Assembly: GCF_009497895.1 (NCBI RefSeq)
Contig: NZ_CP033116.1
Location: forward strand, 3,162,001 to 3,226,000
Direction: 5' to 3'
DNA length: 64,000 nucleotides
Source of the DNA: Halopseudomonas pelagia
GTDB lineage: Bacteria > Pseudomonadota > Gammaproteobacteria > Pseudomonadales > Pseudomonadaceae
In this document: positions 18,295 to 26,723 of the stretch, one piece after another
Numbering within the stretch: the stretch's first letter is position 1
How the letters are laid out: each line of letters opens with the position of its first letter
Made by a program: the position numbers and the translations under genes
The notes under the pieces: model-generated
What the model was told of the DNA's origin: nothing
The model's database searches: none
Seen by the model: the letters and a program-made list of their open reading frames with translations, nothing else

Positions 18295-19970
18295 TGCGAT
18301 GCCTTTTGATCTGTTTATGCCTGCTGCTCGGCAGCCCTGCCCTGGCGGACATCCAAGCCAGCGTGGACCGCACGCGGCTGGTGGAGGGCGAAACGCTGGA
18401 GCTGACGCTGGAAAGTGGCGCAACGAACCGCTTCAGCAGCCCCGAACTGGGCGTGCTGGAAGAACATTTCGTCATGCAGGGTACCCGCCAGCTCAGCCTG
18501 GTCAGCCAGCTCAATGGCCGCAGCCAACCTATTACCCGATGGGTCATCACGCTCGTGCCCAAACGCACCGGTTATGTGGTGATCCCGCCGATTGCGCTGG
18601 ATGAAGCCCGGTCCGATCCCATCAGCCTGCATGTGCTCTCAGCCGAAGAAGCCGCAAGTGACAACAACGTGCAGATGGCCCCGGTGTTCATTGATACGGA
18701 AATGGACACCGAAACACCCTATGTGCAGGCTCAGGTGCTGATGACCTTGCGCATCTACCATTCGGTCTCGCTGTATGACGACTCGAACCTGACCGGCCTG
18801 GATATTCCCGACGCGCGTGTCGAGAGCCTGGGCGCCCCCAGGCAGTACGAGCGGGTGATCAATGGCGTCCGCCATGGCGTCATAGAAGTGCGCTACGCCC
18901 TGTTTCCACAGCGCAGTGGCGATCTGGAAATCCCTTCGCAACTGTTCAGCGCCACCATCCTGCAGCCGCGTGACGCCTCATCGCGCTTCTCTGCCCGCAC
19001 CGGCCGCCTGGTGCAGGTGCGCTCGCCGAGTATCCGCCTTGAAGTGCAGCCGATTCCCGAAACTTATCCCGCTGACGCCCCCTGGATACCGGCCAAGTCG
19101 GTGACCTTGACGCAAACCTGGCAACCCGAGCCCGATACGGAATTGGTCAGTGGTGAATCCTTGACCCGCTCTTTAAGCCTGGAAGCGGATGGCTTGAGTG
19201 CCAGTCAATTGCCCGCTCTGGGCAGTCTGGATGGCTTGCCGGTGGAGGGGTTGCGCCAGTATGCCGACCAACCGAAACTCGAAAACGTTATTGATGAGAA
19301 TGGTGTACGCGGGGTCCGTCAGGACAGCGCCGCGTTGCTGGTGCAGAAAGCCGGCGAGTCCCAGCTCCCCGCGCAGACGCTGTATTGGTGGGACACCCAG
19401 GCAGATGCGCTGCAGCAGATCGAGCTGGAATCCACCGCGCTGAATGTCATCAGCAGCGACAGCTTCCCTGCCGGGGCTACCCCTACAGAGACAGCCGAAG
19501 CGAGTGACCTGGTTGCGGCGGAGATGCCGCTGCTCTGGCCCTGGCAATTGGCAACCGCCTTGCTGAGCTTGGCTCTGGCGGGCTGCTTGCTAATGCTTTA
19601 CCGCATGCGCAAACGCCTGGAACGGTTCGGCCAACCGGAAACCGATGAAGAGATCTTCGATACTGTAGTGCAAGGCAATCCCTTGGCGGATCTGCAAACC
19701 GCCTGCCGCGCCAACCATCCGGCCGAAGCGCGCAAGGCGCTGGAAAGCTGGGCCAGGCAGCAGGACCCCGAAGGTCTGATCGGGGTGATTCAGCGCTACC
19801 CTGAGCTGACCGACGCACTGGATGATCTCAATGCCAGCCTATTTGGACAAAGCGAGAGCCAGTGGCGCGGCAAACCACTCTGGCGTGCCGTGCGAATGGT
19901 CGTGCAAAGCCAGAAACGCCAAGCCCCGGATGACAGCACCACCCTCGAGTCACTCTACCCTCACGTCTGA
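18291..19970 (+). CDS. batD: BatD family protein, aerotolerance-type
   Basis: A 559-residue protein with a signal peptide (cut after LA near residue 20), a long extracytoplasmic beta-rich region with Ig-like repeats as in BatD (oxygen tolerance) proteins, one transmembrane helix (about 410-433), and a cytoplasmic tail of about 125 residues. It is the last gene of the moxR operon, with ATGA overlap at its start. In other bacteria the operon is tied to envelope stress and oxygen tolerance; the molecular role is not established. Confidence 0.82.
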   Translation: MMRCLLICLCLLLGSPALADIQASVDRTRLVEGETLELTLESGATNRFSSPELGVLEEHFVMQGTRQLSLVSQLNGRSQPITRWVITLVPKRTGYVVIPPIALDEARSDPISLHVLSAEEAASDNNVQMAPVFIDTEMDTETPYVQAQVLMTLRIYHSVSLYDDSNLTGLDIPDARVESLGAPRQYERVINGVRHGVIEVRYALFPQRSGDLEIPSQLFSATILQPRDASSRFSARTGRLVQVRSPSIRLEVQPIPETYPADAPWIPAKSVTLTQTWQPEPDTELVSGESLTRSLSLEADGLSASQLPALGSLDGLPVEGLRQYADQPKLENVIDENGVRGVRQDSAALLVQKAGESQLPAQTLYWWDTQADALQQIELESTALNVISSDSFPAGATPTETAEASDLVAAEMPLLWPWQLATALLSLALAGCLLMLYRMRKRLERFGQPETDEEIFDTVVQGNPLADLQTACRANHPAEARKALESWARQQDPEGLIGVIQRYPELTDALDDLNASLFGQSESQWRGKPLWRAVRMVVQSQKRQAPDDSTTLESLYPHV

Positions 19971-20050
19971 CGGGGTAGATAAAGGGCTGAGACGGAGCAC
20001 AGGTCTAGCGTCCAAACAAGATCCTCCCCTTCTACGCGCATCTAGCTGAC

Positions 20051-20078
20051 ATAAAAAAGCCGCCCCGAAGGGCGGCTT
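20051..20078 (-). terminator. intrinsic terminator of the RND/YCF48 operon
   Basis: A perfect 9-bp GC-rich stem (20057-20065 with 20070-20078) and a 4-base loop. Reading leftward it is followed by a T-run (A's at 20053-20058), so it terminates the leftward transcript ending at 20141. It may also slow the rightward batD transcript, but that side has no T-run. Confidence 0.85.
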
Positions 20079-20140
20079 GATTACACCGATATTACTGCGT
20101 TCGCTATAACTGACTCGCTATAGCCGCAAAGCAGCCAGGC

Positions 20141-22492
20141 TTACTCACGCAGCTTTTCCGGACGAATCAGGAAGCGCGCCAGGGCTGGCAGCAACCAGAG
20201 TGCACCGAACATGTTCCACAGGAACATGAAGGTCAGCAGGATACCCATGTCGGCCTGGAACTTGATGGCCGAGAATATCCAGGTGGCAACACCGATAGCC
20301 AGAGTGAAGCCAGTGAAGGTCACTGCCTTGCCTGTGGTTTTCAATGTCTCGTAGTAGGCTTCCTGCAACGGCAAGCCCTGACGCAAGTATGTCTCCAGCC
20401 GGCTGTAGATATAGATACCATAGTCAACCCCGATGCCTACACCCAGCGCGATCACCGGCAAGGTTGCGACTTTCACACCTATGCCGAGGAACGCCATCAG
20501 CGCGTTGGCCAATACCGACGTCAGAGCCAACGGAATGATGATACACATCACCGCGCGGATCGATCGGAAAGTGACCAGGCACATCAGGATCACCACCGCG
20601 TAGACCGTCAACAGCATCTTGGTTTGCGACGCCTCGATCACCACGTTAGTGGCGGCCTCAATACCGGCATTACCTGCAGCCAGCTTGAATTCCAGCTCAT
20701 CGGTGTTGTATTCGGCGGCAAACTCCTCAACCTCCGCGGTCACGCGGGACAAGGTGTCGGCTTTGTGATCCTCCAGATACAACATGACGGGCGCCAGGGA
20801 ACACGCGGCATTGAACATGCCGGTCGGTGCGCGGCTAATCGCGTTGTTCAGGTTATCCTGATTGCGCGACAGGGTTTGCCAACGGAGGTTACCCTCGTTG
20901 TTGCCCATGATCACCTGCTTGGCCACCGTCACCATGGACACCGCCGACTGGACTCCCGGCACGTTCTGCATGCGCCATTCCAGCTGATCGATGGCAGCCA
21001 TGGTGCCGTAGGCCGAACACATTTCCGGCGGCGTGCTGACCATCACCACCAGCACGTCCGAACTGGTCGAGTAATTGCTGATGATGAAGTCGTTATCCAG
21101 ATTGTAACGCGAGTCCGGCCGCAGCTCCGGAGCACCCGGATCCAGGTCACCGATCTCGACGTTTTTGCCGTGATAGATACCGAAACCGAAGGCAATGACC
21201 GCAAGCACGATCGACACGGGAGCTACCTTAGGATGCGCGAATTTGGCCACAGCCAGCCACAGCTTTTGCGGCCGCGAGGACATGTCACGGTTACGCTCAA
21301 CGGCGCGCTTGCTGATACCAATGTAAGACATCAGGATCGGCAGCAGCATCAGGTTGGTGAGAATGATCACACCCACACCGATCGAAGCCGCAATACCCAG
21401 CTCACGAATCACTTCGATCTCGATCAGCAGCAGCGTAATGAAGCCCACCGCGTCGGAAATCAGCGCGACAATACCCGGTATATACAAGGAGCGGAAGGCC
21501 CGTCGAGCAGCGGTATTGGCATCATCGGCATGGGCGTATTCGATGGCCATACCATTGATGATTTGTACGCCGTGGGAAATACCAATGGCGAAAACCAGAA
21601 AAGGCACGAGGATCGAATAGGGATCCAGACCGAAGCCCAGACTACGCAGCAACCCCAGTTGCCAGATGACCGCTATCACCGAGCACACCAAGGTGGTCAG
21701 TGAGCTCTTCAGGCAGCGGGTAAAGATCATCAGCAGCACAAAGGTGATGATCAGCGCGCCGCCAAAGAACATCACTACCAACATGATGCCTTCAATCAGG
21801 TCGCCGACCTTTTTGGCGAAGCCGACAATATGGATGCTGATATTCGGGTTTTCTGCCTGAAACTCGGAACGGATTTTTTCTTCCAGTTGCCGGGAGAAAT
21901 CACCGTAATCCAGACGCAGCAGCTCACCTTGGTCATCCGGATTGGGATAATACTCCTGAAGCGGCACTTCAATAATCGTCGACTTGAAGTTATTCGCCAC
22001 CAGACGGCCGATCTCACCGGACTTGAGCACGTTCTCGCGCAACTGCTCGAGATCCTCTTCGTTCAGATAGGCAGGACGATTGGCCACTGGCCCGCCATCA
22101 AAACCATACTCGGTTACGGCAGTCCAGCGTACGTTGGGAGTCCATAAAGAGCGGAGGTTGGAACGGTCAACACCAGGAAGGAAGAACACCTCGTCGTTAA
22201 TGCGCTTGAGGGTTTCCATATACTCGGTAGTAAAAATGTCACCATCCTCGATGGCAACGGCGATACGTATCGAGTTACCCAGGTTGGCCAGATCGTTCTG
22301 ATGCTCCATCATATTGACGATGTAAGGATGCTTCAGAGGAATCATTTTCTCGAAGCTGGTATCGGGCTTTACCTGTGCGGCCTGGTAACCCAACAGTGCG
22401 GTTATCACGGCGAAGATAAGCAAGACAATCATGCGGTTGTTGAAGATCAACCGCTCGATCAATGGTGCAGATTGCTGATGCTGTTTCGACAT
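20141..22492 (-). CDS. RND superfamily exporter, MMPL type (copy 1)
   Basis: A 783-residue inner-membrane protein of the RND superfamily with the MMPL/SSD layout: an N-terminal helix at about 20-40, a periplasmic loop to about 225, a bundle of five or six helices (about 230-400), a second loop, and a second bundle (about 625-775). Motifs such as FAIGISHGVQ and LGVGIGVDYGIY recur in both halves of this family. Substrates are usually lipids or other hydrophobic molecules; none can be deduced here. It starts 44 bases after the YCF48-like gene and ends before a terminator. It is very similar to the protein at 23895-26273 along its whole length. Confidence 0.88.
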   Translation of the reverse strand: MSKQHQQSAPLIERLIFNNRMIVLLIFAVITALLGYQAAQVKPDTSFEKMIPLKHPYIVNMMEHQNDLANLGNSIRIAVAIEDGDIFTTEYMETLKRINDEVFFLPGVDRSNLRSLWTPNVRWTAVTEYGFDGGPVANRPAYLNEEDLEQLRENVLKSGEIGRLVANNFKSTIIEVPLQEYYPNPDDQGELLRLDYGDFSRQLEEKIRSEFQAENPNISIHIVGFAKKVGDLIEGIMLVVMFFGGALIITFVLLMIFTRCLKSSLTTLVCSVIAVIWQLGLLRSLGFGLDPYSILVPFLVFAIGISHGVQIINGMAIEYAHADDANTAARRAFRSLYIPGIVALISDAVGFITLLLIEIEVIRELGIAASIGVGVIILTNLMLLPILMSYIGISKRAVERNRDMSSRPQKLWLAVAKFAHPKVAPVSIVLAVIAFGFGIYHGKNVEIGDLDPGAPELRPDSRYNLDNDFIISNYSTSSDVLVVMVSTPPEMCSAYGTMAAIDQLEWRMQNVPGVQSAVSMVTVAKQVIMGNNEGNLRWQTLSRNQDNLNNAISRAPTGMFNAACSLAPVMLYLEDHKADTLSRVTAEVEEFAAEYNTDELEFKLAAGNAGIEAATNVVIEASQTKMLLTVYAVVILMCLVTFRSIRAVMCIIIPLALTSVLANALMAFLGIGVKVATLPVIALGVGIGVDYGIYIYSRLETYLRQGLPLQEAYYETLKTTGKAVTFTGFTLAIGVATWIFSAIKFQADMGILLTFMFLWNMFGALWLLPALARFLIRPEKLRE

Positions 22493-22536
22493 CCAGTTTT
22501 CTCCTGGAGCTGAACTTTATTCCCGGGTACAGCCGC

Positions 22537-23673
22537 TCAGGGAGCGGCTGTGAGACCGTTTTCACCCGCCTTGACCGCGCCACGCTGGCCAATGAGGAGC
22601 ACGCTGCCATCTTCCAGGAAGGTCCCGGTAGACAGAGCGACACGATCTGAACGAATGGCGACATTGAAAGTGCGGCCGCGATCATCGCTGGTCAACACTA
22701 CCCCGCCGATACCCACCACAATGATCTGACCGTCTTCCGACAGGCTACCGCTGGACAAAGTGGATTCCAGAGGACCGTTATTCGGCGTATTCAGGCTGAC
22801 CTGTTCCCAGGTGTCACCGAAATCTTCCGAACGGAACATGTTGCCACGCAGACCCCAAGCCAGAACCACACCGGCCTCACCGGTACCAGTGGCGCCGAAG
22901 AAGGAACCGTCATAGGGCAAGTCAGTCAGGGTTTCCCAGGTGTCGCCATAATCAGGCGAGCGATACATGGTGCCGAGCTCGCCAACCATGAACAGGCCGG
23001 TGTCGGCCACTTCAGTAATCGCGTTGTAGTGGAAGCCATCAACGTTATCGATATCACCGGTCAAGTCTTCCCAGGTCTTGCCACCGTCGTCGGTACGCAG
23101 GAACAGGCCATAGGCACCTGCGGCAAAACCGGTATTGGCATCACGAAACCAGACGTCCATCAGCGGACGCTCAAGAAGACCGCCTTCCTGCTCGTCCCGG
23201 GATTCCTCCAGAGTCGGATCACGGTATTGCTGCTCCCAGGTCTCACCGGCATCAGCGGTGTGCAGAATCAGCGAGTCATGACCCACAGCCCAGCCATTTT
23301 TCTCATCGGCGAAATGCACTGCGGTGAGCAATTGACGGGTAGGAACCGGAGCCTGAATCCAGGTAAGGCCCTGATCATAGGAGTAGACAATGTGGCCACG
23401 GCTGCCGACAGCCACGAGCCGATCACCGACCTTTTCCACATCCAGCAACAGCACTTCGCTGGCCTTGAAGGAGATAACTGCAGGTTTTGCGTCGCCAGCA
23501 ATACTGCCTTGAGCCATAGCGGTAGCAACAGGCAAACAGGTCAAGGCAGCGGACAGCCCCAGCGCAGTCAGGATCTGACGAGACAAAGATTGTTTGCGAC
23601 TCTTGGCTGCCAGTTTATTTTCAGTACTGGCTTGGCAAAGAAGTAAAGCGCGCCGCTCGATGGGCTTACGCAT
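22537..23673 (-). CDS. exported YCF48-like beta-propeller protein
   Basis: A 378-residue protein. The first 55 residues form a long basic region and then a hydrophobic segment ending AMA, a probable signal peptide. After it come at least five repeats with the YCF48/BNR pattern (D-x-G-x-T-W: DQGLTW, DAGETW, DGGKTW, DYGDTW, DFGDTW), about 45 residues apart, which fold as a beta-propeller. YCF48 was named as a photosystem II assembly factor, but in heterotrophic proteobacteria it accompanies RND exporters of this type and is probably a periplasmic partner. I start at ATG 23673, preceded by AAGGGGGA; the frame is open 23 codons further without such a site. Confidence 0.83.
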   Translation of the reverse strand: MRKPIERRALLLCQASTENKLAAKSRKQSLSRQILTALGLSAALTCLPVATAMAQGSIAGDAKPAVISFKASEVLLLDVEKVGDRLVAVGSRGHIVYSYDQGLTWIQAPVPTRQLLTAVHFADEKNGWAVGHDSLILHTADAGETWEQQYRDPTLEESRDEQEGGLLERPLMDVWFRDANTGFAAGAYGLFLRTDDGGKTWEDLTGDIDNVDGFHYNAITEVADTGLFMVGELGTMYRSPDYGDTWETLTDLPYDGSFFGATGTGEAGVVLAWGLRGNMFRSEDFGDTWEQVSLNTPNNGPLESTLSSGSLSEDGQIIVVGIGGVVLTSDDRGRTFNVAIRSDRVALSTGTFLEDGSVLLIGQRGAVKAGENGLTAAP

Positions 23674-23894
23674 ACACCATTCCCCCTTATTCTTATAGGT
23701 GCCTGTATTAGTACAGGCAGGGCAACCGCCGATAGCGGTCAATCAATAGTACCGGCCTTTGACAGAGCCTGCCAACGGGCCGCGGTTATCTTTTGTTAAT
23801 CACCTCAATGATAAGCGAGCAGTAGAAAGGGCCGTTTTGACCACCCCTTTCAGTGCCCTTGAGCCAGCCGGAATCCGACTGGCCCACTTCGCAA

Positions 23895-26273
23895 TCAGTG
23901 AGTCAGTTTGCTCGCTGGCTTTTCGGCCATCTTCGCCGGATTGATCAGGAACCGAGCCAGGGCCGGCAACAGCAACAGCGCGCCGATCATGTTGACCAGG
24001 AACATGAAGGTCAGCATCAGACCCATATCGGCCTGGAACTTGATCGCCGAGAATACCCAGGTAGCCACACCGATGGCCAGACACAGACCGGTAAACAGAA
24101 CCGCTTTACCTGTAGAGCGCAGCGTCTCGTAGTAGGCTTCTTGCAGCGGCATGCCGGCACGCAGGAAGGTTTCCAGGCGGCTGTAAACATAGATGCCGTA
24201 ATCCACACCCACGCCCACACCCAGTGCAATCACCGGCAGCGTTGCCACCTTCATGCCAATCCCCAGATAGGCCATCAGCGCGTTACCCAGCACCGACGTC
24301 AATACCAGCGGCAGCACGACGCAGATGGTGGCGGCGAGCGAGCGGAAGGTGAAGTAACACATCACGCCCACCCAGATGTATACCAGCACCAGAATCAACA
24401 GCTCGGAGCTGGCGATCTCTTCGTTGGTGGCCGCTTCAATACCGGCATTACCGGCCGCCAGCAGGAATTTCATATCCTCGGTGTTGTACTCGGCAGCGAA
24501 CTCTTCAACAGCCGCAGTGGCGGTCTTCAGGGTCTCTGCCTTGTGATCGTTGAGGAACACCATGACCGGCGCCAACGAACAGGTATTGTTGAACATGCCG
24601 GCAGGGGCACGACTCACCGCGCTGTTCAGGTTGTCCTGGTTACGCGACAGGGTCTGCCATTTCAGGTTGCCTTCGTTGTTGCCCATCAGCACCTGCTTGG
24701 CAACCGTCACCAGCGATACCGCAGACTGCACGCCCTTCACGTTCGACATGTGCCACTCGAGCTGATCGATGGCCGCCATGGTTTCGTAGGAGGAGCACAT
24801 TTCCGGGCCGGTTTCGACCATCACTACCAGTACATCCGAGCTGGTCGAGTAGTTGGAGATAATGAAGTCATTGTCCAGGTTATAGCGCGAATCGGGACGC
24901 AGTTCCGGAGCACCTGGATCCAGGTCACCCACCTGCAGGTTGGCCTTCTGGTAGAAGAAAGCACCTGTGCCGCCGACCACAGCCATGAGCACCAGTACCG
25001 GCGCCAGCTTCGGATGCGCGGTGTAAGACAGTGCACGCCAGAAAGGATGTTCGCGCACTGCATCACGCTTGCTGCGCTCGATGGCCTTTTTGCTGATACC
25101 CAGGTAGGAAATGGTTACCGGCAACATGATCAGGTTGGTGAACACGATGACCGCCACACCTACAGATGCGCCGATAGCCAGTTCGTGGATAACGCCGATA
25201 TCGATAACCAGCAAGGTGATAAAACCAACCGCGTCAGCCAGAATCGCGATCATGCCCGGCAGGAATAACTGACGGAAGGTGCGTCGGGCAGCGATCAGAG
25301 CGTTGTCCGCTTCACCGGACTGCAGTGCGATACCGTTGATCTTCTGCACGCCGTGGGAAATACCAATGGCGAAAATCAGGAACGGAACCAGCATGGAATA
25401 CGGATCCAGCCCGAAACCGATCAGATTGATCAGGCCAAGCTGCCAGACCACCGCAATCAGCGTAGTCATCAAAACCGAGAGTGTGCTGCGGATGCACCAG
25501 GTGAACCAGTACAGCAGCACCAGCGTGATCAACAACGCAATACCGAAGAAGGCAACCACCGCGGTCAGGCCTTCGATCAGATCACCCACTTTTTTCGCAA
25601 AGCCGACGATGTGGATCTCGATATTAGGGTTTTCGTTCTGGAACTGATCACGGATCTTTTCTTCCAGCAGGGTCGAAAAATCACCGTAATCCAGCGCGAT
25701 CAGCTCTGACTGATCCTCCGGATTGGGATAGAACTCCTGCAGCGGCACTTCAATGATGCTCGACTTGAAGTTGTTGGCCACCAGACGACCAATTTCACCG
25801 GATTTGAGCACGTTGACGCGCAAATCTTCCAGTTGTGCGTCATCCACATAGGAAGGATGGCTGGCCACCGGACCGCCATCAAAACCGTACTCGGTTACTT
25901 CGGTCCAACGCACGTTGGGCGTCCAAAGTGAGCGCAAACCCGACCGGTTTACGCCGGGCAGGAAGAAAACCTCATCGTTGACACGCTTAAGGGTCTCCAT
26001 GTACTCGCTGGAGAAGATATCGCCATCCTTGATCGACACGGCGATACGGATCGAGTTACCCAGACCGGCCAGGTCGTCCTGGTGTTCGATCATGTTGACA
26101 ATATAGGGGTGCTCAAGCGGGATCATCTTGGCAAAGCTGGTATCCGGGCGGATCTGCGATGCCTGCCAGCCCAGAAAAATGGTGATCACTACAAATATCG
26201 CAACAACCAACAAGCGGTTGTTGAATACCAGCCGTTCCATAAAGGTTTCGGCTTCGTGAATATTATTCGACAT
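23895..26273 (-). CDS. RND superfamily exporter, MMPL type (copy 2)
   Basis: A 792-residue inner-membrane exporter with the same architecture as the 20141-22492 product. The two are alignable from end to end: SGEIGRLVANNFKS, GFAKKVGDLIEG and LNNAISRAP/LNSAVSRAP recur at the same places. This points to a local duplication with the YCF48-like gene between the copies. The gap to that gene is 221 bases, with no clear terminator, so all three may be one transcript. Upstream is the 450-base gap described separately. The substrate is unknown. Confidence 0.88.
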   Translation of the reverse strand: MSNNIHEAETFMERLVFNNRLLVVAIFVVITIFLGWQASQIRPDTSFAKMIPLEHPYIVNMIEHQDDLAGLGNSIRIAVSIKDGDIFSSEYMETLKRVNDEVFFLPGVNRSGLRSLWTPNVRWTEVTEYGFDGGPVASHPSYVDDAQLEDLRVNVLKSGEIGRLVANNFKSSIIEVPLQEFYPNPEDQSELIALDYGDFSTLLEEKIRDQFQNENPNIEIHIVGFAKKVGDLIEGLTAVVAFFGIALLITLVLLYWFTWCIRSTLSVLMTTLIAVVWQLGLINLIGFGLDPYSMLVPFLIFAIGISHGVQKINGIALQSGEADNALIAARRTFRQLFLPGMIAILADAVGFITLLVIDIGVIHELAIGASVGVAVIVFTNLIMLPVTISYLGISKKAIERSKRDAVREHPFWRALSYTAHPKLAPVLVLMAVVGGTGAFFYQKANLQVGDLDPGAPELRPDSRYNLDNDFIISNYSTSSDVLVVMVETGPEMCSSYETMAAIDQLEWHMSNVKGVQSAVSLVTVAKQVLMGNNEGNLKWQTLSRNQDNLNSAVSRAPAGMFNNTCSLAPVMVFLNDHKAETLKTATAAVEEFAAEYNTEDMKFLLAAGNAGIEAATNEEIASSELLILVLVYIWVGVMCYFTFRSLAATICVVLPLVLTSVLGNALMAYLGIGMKVATLPVIALGVGVGVDYGIYVYSRLETFLRAGMPLQEAYYETLRSTGKAVLFTGLCLAIGVATWVFSAIKFQADMGLMLTFMFLVNMIGALLLLPALARFLINPAKMAEKPASKLTH

Positions 26274-26723
26274 CCCGACTCTCCCGGCCTACAAGCCATC
26301 TATCATTTATTGTTAGGTTTGGCGCTGACTTTCTTTTGCCCGCCAGCAACGGACAGAACTCTGGGGTAAGGGTCAAACCTGCGCCGGAAACCGGGCGTGC
26401 GACCAGGCGCAAAATTCCACTCAGGGCAGGATAGCTACCTGAAGGAAATTGCAGAAAAACCGAAGAAAACATCTTGAGAGCGGTGCTTACAGCCCGAACA
26501 AATGGCCTGGCACAACAACCGGACGAAGCATGCCAGACAGATGGCGTCCCCATACATCAACCTCTATTATTGTTATTCGGCGCCATGCTCGCATGACGTA
26601 TCGGCTGATATTACAGTCGAAGGTCGTTCTAGACTAATAGTTCATGGTTATCTTTTGTGAAGCATGCTTGTGGTGATGTTCCGCTCTGCGTGGCAGTGAT
26701 ATTGCAGAGCGGAACACTTCCCG
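26274..26723. other. 450-base intergenic region with a long hairpin after pepN
   Basis: No convincing gene is seen. It must hold the promoter of the leftward RND/YCF48 operon and the end of the pepN transcript. Just after the pepN stop is a perfect 13-bp inverted repeat (26677-26689 with 26704-26716) with a 14-base loop. It has no T-run on the leftward side, so it is a possible terminator or 3'-end stabiliser. Confidence 0.5.

Noticed and set aside
23853-25268. 471-codon open frame opposite the second RND gene
   Set aside because: His/Gln/Arg-rich translation typical of an antisense frame; the RND gene is clearly real.
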